Positions 25,272 through 36,396 of a DNA stretch of 64,000 nt are shown here, in pieces. The DNA lies in the NCBI GenBank assembly GCA_038087015.1, contig JASBNA010000009.1, positions 434,001-498,000 of the forward strand, written 5' to 3'. The notes below the pieces were generated by a model. It had not been told where the DNA came from. It saw only the letters and a list, made by a program, of their open reading frames with translations, and did not search any database. The position numbers and the translations under genes were made by a program. The DNA comes from Cerrena zonata (taxonomy: Eukaryota > Basidiomycota > Agaricomycetes > Polyporales > Cerrenaceae). How positions within the stretch are numbered: the first letter of the stretch is position 1; each line of letters begins with the position of its first letter.

Positions 25272-26748
25272 ATGGGTCATCCGACAATATTTCTACTTGG
25301 TGCTACTGGTTACATTGGATCCGACTTTCTAGTTCAACTTGGTAGAACCCTTCCTCATCTCCCGGTATACGCCCTAGTGCGTACTCCATCGAGCGAAAGA
25401 AGAGCGTGGCTATCTGCGACCCATCCCAATCTGACTGTCGTCGAGGGGACTCTGGATAGTGTCGAAGTTATTGAACGACAGACAGAAAATGCGGATATCG
25501 TTATCAACATTGCCAGTTGCGACCACGTCCCATCTTCTCAAGGTGAGCTTTATCGATGTTCGTTACCCCAATCGAAGCGAAATTGACTGTTAGCAACTAG
25601 CCATTCTTTCTGGGATGACGAAGCGGTCTGCGAAGAAACCTGGAGACCCCCCTTTGTTGCTTCATATCTCTGGCTGCGGCTGTCTAAGTGATAATGCCCA
25701 AGGGAATGCAGCTAAAGATCTCAAGATTTATTCAGATCTCGATCTTGACTTAGAATTGTGGGTACCTCTGTTTTGTATCCCTCTTTCTCAGATTCCGAAC
25801 ATGATCATCTTCTAGACTTCCGAAAGGTAATCCTCACCTAGAGGTCGATCTTCCTGTATGTGTTCTTCTAGTCCGTCTTCGTTGCGCAATCGCACTCATT
25901 TTGATCTATCAGATTTTCAGAGCTAATGGGCGGAAGGAGAATCCCATTCGAACTGCTATCATAATTCCCGCTGTAGTAAGTGACTATGACACTTGCGTAT
26001 TATTCTCATAGCTCAATCATTAAGGTCTACGGTGTTGGTACAGGTACGTTCTATCTCAGCTTGCATCTTTGATCCAATATTTATAATTATCACAGGAATA
26101 CAGAAAACACCTACATGGGCTCGTATGTTTCTTCAATTCACTAAGGCAAATGGACATTCCGGAACTTTCGGTCCTGGTCTAAACTCCATGAGTAACATTC
26201 ATGTCAAAGACGTTACGTCTGCCATTCTTGCGGTCTTGAAGGTTGCTCTAGAAGGGAAAGCAGACGAGGGGCTAGGTCTTTGTAAGTCCGTTCTAGCCAA
26301 TCTCCGAAATGTGAACCTTACATACATTGATATAGATTTCGTTGCGTGTAATGAAACGAGACCGTCGTGGCATGACATAGCTTCTGCAATGGGAGACGTA
26401 AGTCCTTTATTACATATACTCAGACTCTTCTGATTCTGATTTTATTGTTAGTATTTGTATCAGAAAGGTGTACTCCCAGAGCCTGGGAGTCACCCATTTT
26501 CTCGGGAATTTCTCGACTCTATGAGAACTACAGACTGTACGTCTCTCTCTTTTTTCCGTCAGGCTACCCGTTATTGATAGGATGTAGTATCTCATGATGG
26601 GCATTCTGAGGGATGGTCGGAGCTCGGAAGTAACCAATATGCAAAATCGGATCGCCTGGATAAAATTGGCTGGAAACCTGTGGAAACGATGAGAAATAAC
26701 TTTCTTGATGCATTAAAAGAGTCACTCGATGTTGCGCTGCAGGCATAA
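25272..26748 (+). CDS. NmrA/SDR-like NAD(P)-binding protein, paralogue 2
   Basis: Nine exons, all supported by frame and by alignment to paralogue 3: 25272-25542, 25601-25757, 25816-25855, 25913-25975, 26025-26043, 26096-26281, 26336-26397, 26452-26536, 26588-26748; 347 residues. The N-terminus IFLLGATGYIGSDFL is a Rossmann dinucleotide-binding loop; NADIVINIASCDH is the end of the fourth strand. Middle conserved segments are LLHISGCGCLSDNA and NPIRTAIIIPAVVYGVGTG. NSMSNIHVKDVTSAIL corresponds to the SDR region around the active site, and GSHPFSREF leads the C-terminal lid. Atypical SDR/NmrA-like proteins bind NAD(P)H and act as oxidoreductases or redox sensors; substrate unknown. No stop or frameshift was found, so it appears functional. 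Exon 5 is only 19 nt. Confidence 0.9.
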
Positions 26749-27162
26749 ATGTCTGCTTTTACCACCTAACTTCATGCAGTCTTGCAATGTACATATATGG
26801 GTGCATAAATTGAGCTAGACTTCAAGCTTCAAGCATTCATATGTTTGGTGGACGATAGGAAATATATCCGACATCTCGTGATGATGTCTCAAGGCGGCCG
26901 TTGAAGTAGCCGTCGACATTGGAGTCCTCGGGCTATCACTCTGACATTGTGTCGCGATGAGTTCTCCGTTCTCTCTGGATTAGACTCACACTAGACCTTT
27001 TCTATAGAACCCGGTTTAGTCCTAACATAACAAATGATGTGTAAGTTAGCTGATCTGCTGATCTTTCTTTCTCACCTCCAATTCCATTCTGACTGTATTG
27101 TATTTAAGATGTAGATGAGAGAAGGATGATTCCTCGCTTCCCTCCTCAACTCCGGCGCAACC
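26749..27162. other. Intergenic spacer between the two NmrA-like genes
   Basis: About 410 nt, no coding signal. A TATA-like tatttaag occurs roughly 55-60 nt before the start of paralogue 3. Confidence 0.5.
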
Positions 27163-28650
27163 ATGAATGACCCTGTAATATTTCTTCTCGGAGCGACTGG
27201 TTACGTCGGATCTCAATTTCTAATCATACTCGGCCGAGTCCTCCCCAACATACCTGTCCGCGCTCTCGTTCGCTCCTCTAGTGACAGCGAAAGGCAGGCC
27301 TGGTTGCATGGAGTACATCTCAATTTGACTATCATTGATGGTACACTCGAAGATGTGAATACCATTCAAGATCAAGCAGAGAAGGCTGATATTGTTATCA
27401 ATCTGGCAAGTTGCGACCATGTCGTTTGTACCGAAGGTCTGTATATACATCCAATATGTTGGATCATCTAACCACAGTTTTTGGAAATAGCGATCCTGTC
27501 CGGTTTGAGGAAACGCTCTGCGAACAAACCCTCTCAGCCGCCTTTTCTCCTGCACGTTTCTGGGACTGGAATTATCAGCGATAATGCCCGTGGAGAGGCT
27601 AGAGATGCTAAGGTCTACTCAGACCTAGACCTCGATCTAGAATCGCACGTATCTTGTGACTTTATTTTTGTTTCGTCACTAGGCTCACTTTACGACAGAC
27701 TCCCGAAAGATAATCCCCATTTGGAGATTGACATATCTGTATGTATATCTCTATAAACGTCATGTGCTATAGCTCATTATTGTGCTTAGGTCGTCAAGGC
27801 AGGTACGAACAAGGAGATCCCCATACGAACGGCTACTATTTTCCCCGGTATGGTCTGTAGGGCCCATTCTTTGTTTACAACGATTCATATTAACAGTATC
27901 GAAACAGATATATGGTGTTAGTGAAGGTATTTACCGGTTATCTCAGCATAAGCATAAGCTGTGCAACTCTGACTAAATAATTCTGAAGGTATTCAGAAAA
28001 CTACAGCCTGGCTCCGTGCATTCCTAGAATTTGCGAAAATCAATGGTCACTCAGGAACATGGGGTAAAGGGCTCAATTCGATCAATAATATCCACGTCAA
28101 GGATGTTGCTTCCGCAGTTCTCACCGTACTACAGGCTGCTCTCGAGAATAGAGCGTATGAAGGGGCGCAAGGCATATGTATGTTGACTCGATCGAGGTTA
28201 TATCTGTCCATGACTCACTGGTTTACCACTATATAGATTTTGCCTCAAGTCAGGAACCGAGAGCTTCGTGGCACGAATGCATGACTGTCATAGGCAATGT
28301 ATGTTTCCATTCATCCAACTATCTATTTTGTTATTGACACTATGGGACGACATTCAGCATTTGTATGAGAAAGGCATTGTTTCGAAACCCGGTAGCCATC
28401 CATTTTCAGACGAGTTCATAGAATCTATCAAGGCGGCTAATTGTAAGTGTTTTAACCACAAGCTTAAGAAGCTCCTTGCTGACTTTGGTATGTAGTATCT
28501 CGTGGTATACATGCCGATGGATGGTCTCTTTTTGGGGGCAATCAATTCTCAAAGCCGGAGCGCCTTGCAAAACTCGGGTGGGAACCGGTTGAAACCAAGA
28601 AGCGTTCTATACTCGATAGCATGAAGGATTCTGTAGAGGCTGCTATATAA
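27163..28650 (+). CDS. NmrA/SDR-like NAD(P)-binding protein, paralogue 3
   Basis: Same architecture as paralogue 2: exons 27163-27436, 27491-27644, 27699-27738, 27790-27847, 27897-27926, 27989-28177, 28237-28298, 28358-28442, 28496-28650. Key motifs are IFLLGATGYVGSQFL (dinucleotide loop), KADIVINLASCDH, LLHVSGTGIISDNARGE, NNIHVKDVASAVL and GSHPFSDEF. The N-terminus is almost identical to paralogue 1 (MNDPVIFLLGATGYVGSQF in both). The intron between exons 2 and 3 has gc in place of gt at the expected donor. The 54-nt segment (27645-27698) is open in frame, so the protein is 348 residues if it is spliced as a GC-AG intron and 366 if it is retained. Otherwise intact. The gene converges on DUF6534 gene B, only about 215 nt away, and its last codons are the left boundary of the tandem duplication described below. 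Confidence 0.88.
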
Positions 28651-28864
28651 CAACAGACTGATCTTGGCGACAGGGGAATCCCTCCCCCTCTTGTACTGCT
28701 ACAATGTTCAAAAATATAAATAATGAATATTTGCTCTAGTTTGGACCACCTGCTCTTCGGTTCCCTTCTAACGAACAACTTATTTGGATGAACTCAAGCA
28801 TTGATCGCACTAAGCTCGCGGCCCTGGATTGGGTTCAGGTTCTATGGTGGGGAATTAGCGTTCG

Positions 28865-31394
28865 TTATAACATGCGATGGCGGGTCCGTACTGTAGTGGC
28901 TCTGGAGTTCAATATGTTATCATAAGTCTCCTGAGAGACTTCAATGTGGATCGGCTGAATTATGAAGCACGATCAACGTTAGGAAATCTCTATTGGATCA
29001 TAGAGAGTAGTGACTGACCTGAGAAAGATTTCCATTTATTCGAGAGATAACGGAGAATCCTATTATACTATTACTGAGTGATATTGGGTTTTCCAATTTG
29101 GTGCGAAGAGCGCGCCGTCCATTTAGCCTACAATTAAAATATAAGTCGCCAGTAAATTTTACCTTCAATTACACCTACGTTGCAAGTAAAGAGTTTGCGT
29201 ACACTGGTTCAAGGCTTAAATAAGATATTGGGATGATTTGATAGCTCTGAATCTCACATTTTCCACCGAGTAAAACCAACCCGGTATATGTAATACTATG
29301 GTTCATGCGCAGAAACTGTAGTAAAATAGTGAGATTTGCGTGCAATACAATGTATTATTTCTTCACTCACCGCAATCACAGTGCACACCCCCACAGCGCT
29401 GTTATAACCGTGAGTTTTAGTTTCGCTATGATCACATTATACAAAAGATACACACACGAGCACTAATCCAGTATTTACGGTCAAGACGATTAACCATGTG
29501 ATAACGTTTCTTGTGCTGCATCATAAAATTCTTAGCGATAGCCTGAGGTGACAAAAAGAACACAAAACCTTCGAATCATGGGAGATGTATGGTACAGGTA
29601 TATGCTCATAGTTGATGCGGTAATTCCGTCTACGAGGGGTCCGACGGACATTGCGATTGCAGCTGCGACCTATAATTGGCTCAGAAAATGGACGCAATCA
29701 GACTGCAGACAGCAATTCACCTTTGTCTTATGATCTAAACTGATATCGATCCATGTGTCCGCTGTGCATCTATCAAGCAATCAGTGTTTAACACATAGTT
29801 TACCTCGACATCGTGAAAGTCACTGTACATTCCATGTTGTGCATCTATTTTTAATTTCCTGATCATCTGTTGACTGCAGAACAGGAAATCCTAGACTTAC
29901 ATGCGAAACTAGCTGCAAGGTTAAATGTTATATTAAGATAGGACCACATGCGAAGATATAGATTATTACCTGCTCTAGTGATGTTGAGAACTCCCTGATT
30001 GAGGTATTAGTCATTGATTAAGGATGTCGTTGGATGAACGTACGGCAAGGACGGTGAGGTAGATATTTCTAGTGACTACGTAGGCCGTCAGAACGTGCAT
30101 TCAAACGATCCATCGGCAGTCATAGGAGACACCCACACAAATACATGCGACTAATATAGAAACTATGGCAAAATGAGGAGGTTTAGAGCTTATTTCTTAT
30201 CACCTGATAATTGCTTACCCAGAAACAGACACCGTTATCAAATTCTGCGGAGGAGGTCAGGAGCTGGGCAAAAAAACGATATACCCATCCAACGCACTAT
30301 GATGACGGGAGTTGCCTCATTACCAGATAGTTAAGACGGTCGAATGTCAATAATGGTAAGTAGGTAACTCACACAAATGCTCCTATAAAAGGAGAGTCAG
30401 TATTTTACAGCCGATTCAGAAAATGATGGCACCGTGTCAATTTTTTTTTCTATTTTTGGGCGCCCCGCCACAATTGCAGCCACACATATTCTCAATGAAT
30501 ATATAATGTATTCAGACACATTCCTGTCTTGGAAACGGCTTGATTATGAGTCTGAATGAATGATAGTGCTGTACTGCATCAATAATGGGCACCCTGGTCT
30601 CCCCAAAAACACATAACATAGGAATGTTTTCTTGTCTATGCGTAGTGACCTATCTGGGAAGACGTGCACGTGATTACCATATAAGGAGTAAGCTAGTCTC
30701 CGCGGTTTTCAACACTTTACTAGAATCACCTCAGACGGTGGCGGTGGTCAATATTTCTCTCGTATTTATGGATAGTATACATCACATAGAGAAATAACGC
30801 CACACTGAGGCAGATACTATCACTCAACAATGTGTAAACCTAAGAATTTCGAGTCCCATCTTCAGCCACTCCCAGCCACCGGCAGCCACAATCTCAGCGT
30901 TTACCGACCCAAGCGGGAAAAAAATTCCTGATGTAGTGCCATCATTTTCTGAATCAGCTGTAATAGAACAAACATCGGCGGACTTGCCAGTCAAGATTGA
31001 GCAGCGTAGTTGAATTTTTCAAGACACCAACAGTGTACACATTGAGACTTCGAAAAGAAAACGCTGTACTTGTTGTTTCCAGCACGCTAGAGACAAAGAC
31101 AATTTAGTCAGTCGCGGAATCCCATATTATATTTGAAGGAAAATTATCATCTCACAACAACGAAGCGACAAAGAACTTCATCCACTTGGGGTCCTTATCG
31201 CAATTTAGCATATAATGATATGACTGGAGTACAGACGTCCCATATAGTCTAGTGCAAAAATGCATGAAATTGGCAGAAGTTGAGAAAGACGAACAGTGAC
31301 AAACTCACATCCCAGAACATGCAACTAACTGAACAAAAGGCGCGAGAAAATAAGTTAAAGAGGGGAGAGAATGCTGGGCACTTGTAGAATCCAT
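28865..31394 (-). CDS. DUF6534-type multi-span membrane protein, gene B
   Basis: Start codon 31394-31392 (MDSTSAQHSLPSLTYFLAPF), with a TATA box 32-39 nt upstream. Exons recognised going leftward: the first-loop exon with LYGTSVLQSYHYMLNCDKDP (about 31240-31160); the second span VLETTSTAFSFRSLNVYTVG (about 31090-30990); a span block ending in LAASFAC (about 29995-29890); then the DUF6534 core with MSVGPLVDGITASTMSIYLY, RNVITWLIVLTVNTGLVL, AVGVCTVIA, NHSITYTGLVLLGGK and VYANSLLATLNGRRALRTKL. The tail exon has PIHIEVSQETYDNI; stop at 28867-28865. Every splice site I checked is canonical. Exons between about 30100 and 30950 are not fully resolved. Function of the family is unknown; topology suggests about seven spans with a cytosolic C-tail. 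Gene C is its duplicate. Confidence 0.75.
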
Positions 31395-34090
31395 TCCGAG
31401 CTGTAGAAGAAACCGGATGAGCCAGAATATATACGTCCTGTATTTGTGGCTGTTTGATGTATATCAGTCTCATATTTTGACATGTCTAATCTGTCAAACA
31501 CCAGTGAGAAACGGAGTCTGCATAGCCTCGGCCAATCAATCGATCAACTAGATTCGAGGTTGGAGAATAGAGTATTCGGTAGTCCCAAGATGTCTTTGAT
31601 TGTATTGTGAAGAAAGCCACCAGAGAAATTGAAAGGAGATGAGGAGTCGGTCTATAAGGCCGGGTTCGTTCTTGAATAGGATGCACATGTCCGCAAATTA
31701 TTGAGACACGACTTCCCTCGTAATCATTATTGCATAACCAAAATGATTGAGTTCACTATCCACGTCCATTTGGATTAAAATATGAACTCGGGGTATCTGT
31801 ATCAGATGAGTATGGGTGAGCGGGTGATTGTGGAGTGATTTTGGACTACGCCAAACCTATCCCAGACACAGGGCATTTCATGATATGATTGGACTGCTAG
31901 TCCAACGTCAACTTGTTATGATTTTCATTTTGTGAGATATCACATTTTGGACAACCCATCGGACGAGATGAAGATGTGCTGTGCATATGAGCAGTACTGG
32001 TTTACCTGCAGGGATGGTTGGATTTGAAATGGATGGTACTTCGAACACGCTTGTCATGTGTGTCACTGAGTCTGTCGTCTATCTAACCTCGATATGAAAT
32101 TGACTGGAAATTCACGTAGTCCTTGTGTATCATCAATTTCAATTGTTTGCGATGAGATCTGTAAGATGACAGTACAGACGACGGTTCACCGTTACCAATG
32201 TGTATGAACGTCCGGCCCTTAAGCAATGTCAATGGTAAAATGGATCTCTTTCTCCTGATGAAGGGACGTACACTTTCCTTGTCCTGTGAGACATCGTCTA
32301 CTTGAAGTATAAAATTGGGCTCCAGATGAAAGTCTACCCTCAGATCGTAATAAAAGAATAGATGAACTATCGGAATATAGCGGATGTTGTTACCCCGTCT
32401 ATAAATAGAGTAATGGTTGGAGGGAGCTTCGCTAAAGTCAGACACATACTATGTATTTCAATTTGTATATGAGTTCGAGGCTCGTAAGTAGAACACCTAG
32501 GATCCATGTTCCCCATCTGATGATAATACTGATAAGCAGGTTGATTGCGAGAATAAAGTAATAAACTCACCGATAGCAGAACAGCTATTAAATAGTTGAC
32601 AAGAGTAGAAAACAGGTCCATCAGGGTTCATGGATGAGACTGGATCGCCCATGACGTTGACGACAGACGTATCAATACTGCAAAATGGAGCGCAGTGCAC
32701 ATAGTTTCCAACATGCTGAGAAGCTTTGGCTCAAAATAACATGATTCCTATTAGTACGCAACATACAAAAACAAAATGAGAGCAAAAAATATTCTCAACC
32801 ATAGAGTTCCACAACTATCAAGCACGTAGTGATATAACTTTAGAACGGAGGTTTCGTAGGATTCAATGTGGCATCCATGTTATCAATATTCTGTATTCTG
32901 TACAAGTCGTGCATGATGAGACAATTTCATATTCCACTTCACGCGATCAACTGAATGATCGAAGTGGGGACATACGAGAGGGAGGATGAAGGAGAATCTA
33001 CTGTGACCGTAGATCCGACTCCTGAAGTAAGCTTGAGTCCGATAAAATGATCGGGAGCGTCGTCACGCGTCGCACGGACGTTCGATGATCTTCTCCTCTT
33101 CGAAGCTCGCCGGGATCATTGAGAAATGACCATGATAGGCAACCCAGACTCCTTCATATGTATGTCACTTACGCTGTAGACATAGTCCGAAAGCCAATAG
33201 ACAAGGAGATTAATTCGAAGCATCTGGCCCAGCTAAAATTATCGACAGTCGGGGTTAACAGATTGAAGACAGTCAAGTTATACCGTAACAGACCTCTACG
33301 TCGATGATTGAGCGGATGTAATCATACAAAGACATACTCGGAGAAGGTCTGCTTACAAGGCTTCCTTGTAGAATTTCATAAATGTGGTGACGTGTCGTTG
33401 AATACTATAGGCACGAACTAGGCACGGACGAAGAATGACCATCACATCCACACACAAGTAAGGAACCGTTAGAAACGGTCGATCAGTGTGAACTAAACCT
33501 AAAACCATTTCAAGATATCAACTGAATAGAAAATAGTTCAAATCGAGTACGACTATACCTTTATAGAGGAAAAGGGTCCTCAAATCGTTGGAAGGGTATT
33601 GCCTAGCTCTGAGCAGCATCCATTACATGGGTAGCACTGCCGTTTCTGACAGGAAAACTAGAGGACAGAGCCACGTGTGATAGACACGATATCGTCAAGC
33701 TGACTCGGTTCATCTTTAGACACGTTGTGTTCGCATTATCGCGATTGAATATTGAATACCGAACACAGAATAGTGTAATTTGAGAGGTAGGATGGTGACA
33801 GACGGAGCTGAACGGCATTGAAGAAGTTGTGATAAACCCCGTTACGTCATCACATTACGGAAACCAGCGGTAAAGCCACGGGGGAACAAGTTGAATACTT
33901 CCTTTATATGTATTGGGCCGAAAAAACCAGTCTATTGTACGATTTCTCTTTTGAATTTATCGTAAAAGTGTGCAGAAACAAGTAGAAGCGGAGGGGAAGA
34001 GGAGGGAAAGGCAATCAGTTACTCAGTGTGAGTTGATAAAGAAACACCACAATCGGCAACAGAGGTGAGGGAACTCCACCTCGACACAAA
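31395..34090. other. Region between DUF6534 genes B and C (within duplication copy 1)
   Basis: No complete gene recognised. Minus-strand frames at 32083-32445 (120 codons) and 32497-32700 are part of a roughly 1-kb block found only in copy 1. The second contains several Cys (for example MHCAPFCSIDTS and FYSCQLFNSCSA) and may be an exon of a small gene, but I could not assemble it. The rest is shared with copy 2 (37460-39584) and shows no stable frame. Confidence 0.35.
31426..31433 (-). promoter_or_regulatory. TATA box of DUF6534 gene B
   Basis: Minus strand TATATATT, 32-39 nt before the start codon at 31394. Confidence 0.5.
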
Positions 34091-34136
34091 TTCTATACTT
34101 GACAGAATGAAGGAATCGGTGGATGCTGCTATATAA
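34091..34136 (+). pseudogene. Severed 3' end of an NmrA-like gene
   Basis: Fifteen in-frame codons ending in taa: SILDRMKESVDAAI, compared with SILDSMKDSVEAAI at the end of paralogue 3. Nothing of the rest of the gene lies upstream; the preceding bases belong to the end of duplication copy 1. It therefore marks the duplication breakpoint and cannot be expressed as a protein. Confidence 0.85.
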
Positions 34137-34462
34137 TTACAGATAGATGCTATTGACGAGTACTCTCATATGATAATTTGCCCTCTTGTATTGTTACGAT
34201 ATTTGACAAATTGATGTATTTCGACATAGAATTTTGGCCCGGGTATATCTGGAGTCAATTTGGGACCTCATGCCACGTCTCCTCTTGGATAAGACAGGTG
34301 ATTGGACACTGTGATTGCCCGCAATCCTTCTCAAACGAGCCATTTGTCTAGACTCACACATTAATCACACCGAGCTCGTAACCTTGGATTTGGTTCTAAG
34401 GTAGACTATGAGCATTCGTTATACCATGCGATGATAAGGCCCTACCGTAGTATTTCGGGTGT

Positions 34463-36349
34463 TCAAAGTGCTGCCATCAGCCTCCTGAGGGATTCAATCT
34501 GAGTCGACTGAATTACAACGCTTTATCGAGTGTATTAACTAACCTGAGATATATCCCCATTGATTCGAGAGAGAATCGAGAATCCCAGTATACTATTACT
34601 GAGTGATATTGGTTTTTCTAGCTCCGCACGAAGAACGTGTCGTCCATTGAGCCTACAATGAACGCATGAGCTGTCAGTCAATTTGAGGTCCGATTACTAT
34701 ATACTCACATTGCAAGCACAGGAGTTGGCATATACTAGTTCGAAAGTTAGATGAGATCATGAGATGATTTGAGAATTATGAATCTCACGTTTTCCACTGA
34801 GTAAAATCAGTCCAGCATATGCAAGACTATCGGTCATATTCAGAAACTGTAATAAAATAGTGGGATTAGAGTGTGACGCCTATAGATTGGTTCTTTGCTC
34901 ACCGAGATCACAGTGCATACCCCGACAGCGCTATTGTGAGCATTAGTCATGTTTCTTCTATGATCAGATCGCACAAAAAAAGACACATACACGAGCACTA
35001 ATCCAGAATTTACTGTCCAGACGATTAACCATGTGATCACGTTTCTTGTCCTGCATGAGAAAGTTTAGCAATAGGCTCGAGAGTATAAAAAGTTCATGGC
35101 ACCTTCGAACTACGGGAGATGTGTGGTAAAGGTAAACACCCATGGCAAACGCAGTAATTCCGTCCGCAAGGGGTCCAGCGGACATTGAAATTGCACATGA
35201 AACCTATGCTTGATTTATAAAATGGTCATAATTAGACTATAGACGGTAATTTACCCTTGTGTTATGATCCAAACGGATAGCAAACCATGTGTCTTTCGTG
35301 CATCTGTTCACGATCAATGTTCAATAGACGTTTTACTCAGACATTATGGAAATAGCTGTACACTCCGTGTTGTGCATCTAAACCCAACTCCTCAATTAGT
35401 CGACCACAGGAAACAAGAATAGTAAACTTACATGCGAAACTGGCTATAACGTTAAGAGGTTGTGTAAAAGTAGAACTATCTGCAGAGATGTAGATCGTTA
35501 CCTGCTCTAGTCGCGTTGAGAGCTCCCTGATAGATGAATCAGTGATTATCAAGGATGTCAGCGGACGAACGTACGGCAAAGACGGCGAGGTAAACATTGT
35601 TAGTGACTGTGGAGACCGTCAGGACATGCATCAAGATGATCCATCTATCTTGGAAGACACCTACACAAATACATGCGACCAATATAGAAGCTACAGCCAC
35701 AATTGAGAGATTGAAAATGTAGTGCTTATCGCTCAATGATTGCTTACCTAGAGACCGAGACTTGTATTACATTCTGCAGAGGGTCAGCGCCAAGACAGTA
35801 AAACTGATATATTCATCCGACGTACTATGATGATGGGAGTTACCTTAATGACGTGTAGTCAGAACCCGCGAATATCGATGATCATGACATACTCACACAA
35901 ACGCTCCTACAAAAGGGGGTCAGTCTTTTAATATACCAAACATCAGTGCACTTTCCAGTCAAGGTTGAACAATGTAGTTGGATCTTGCAGGGCACCAACA
36001 GTGTACACATTGAGACCATAAAAGGACGACGCTGTAGTCGCGGTTTCCAACACGCTAGAAATAGTTCAGTCAGTCATAGAATTTCGTATTGTGCGGTGGA
36101 GGACTGTATCTCACAACAACAAAGTGACAAATAGCTTCATCCACTTGGGGTCCTTGTCACAATTTAGCATGTAATAGTACGACTGCAGTACAGCCGTCCC
36201 ATATAGTCTATTGCAAGGATGTGTCAATAAGAAGTTGAGAAAGATGAATAGCGACAGACTCACATCCCAGAACATGCAATTAACTGAACGAAAGGGGCAA
36301 GAACATAAGTTAAAGAAGGATGAGAAGACTGGGTACTTGTAGAATCCAT
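34463..36349 (-). CDS. DUF6534-type multi-span membrane protein, gene C
   Basis: Duplicate of gene B. Start codon 36349-36347 (MDSTSTQSSHPSLTYVLAPF), TATA box 41-47 nt upstream. Exon 1 joins LIACSG to the next exon ILYGTAVLQSYYYMLNCDKD (donor gtgagt, acceptor aatag). Further exons: VLETATTASSFYGLNVYTVG (about 36050), the block TDSSIRELSTRLEQ followed by TQPLNVIASFAC (about 35560-35430), then the DUF6534 core MSAGPLADGITAFAMGVYLY, RNVITWLIVWTVNSGLVLV, AVGVC and ITYAGLILLSGK-like segment, and LNGRHVLRAELEKP. The tail exon is STQIESLRRLMAAL and the stop is at 34465-34463, so the C-terminal tail differs from B (shorter, with the conserved HIxxE pattern lost). No internal stop was found in the assigned exons, so it is probably still coding. 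Confidence 0.72.
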
Positions 36350-36389
36350 TTCGAGCTGGAAAAGAAATGGTATGCACAAAGATACCGGA

Positions 36390-36396
36390 TTATATA
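36390..36396 (-). promoter_or_regulatory. TATA box of DUF6534 gene C
   Basis: Minus strand TATATAA, 41-47 nt before the start codon at 36349. Confidence 0.5.

Larger units (their letters stand above)
28605..34089. repeat. Tandem segmental duplication, copy 1
   Basis: This stretch aligns by eye with 34091-39584. Shared landmarks, in order: the last 15 codons of an NmrA-like gene, a convergent DUF6534 gene, a block around 31500-31860, a block around 33250-33830, and a terminal block (33960-34089) with gtgcagaaac, gcggagg and tgagttgataaagaa. The copies have diverged: copy 1 has about 1 kb (roughly 31880-32940) not seen in copy 2. Direct head-to-tail orientation, with the junction at 34089-34091. 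Confidence 0.85.

Noticed and set aside
27163..28650. Reading NmrA-like paralogue 3 as a pseudogene because of its missing GT donor
   Set aside because: The affected segment is open and a multiple of three, and all other exons and borders are intact, so a full protein is possible with or without splicing.
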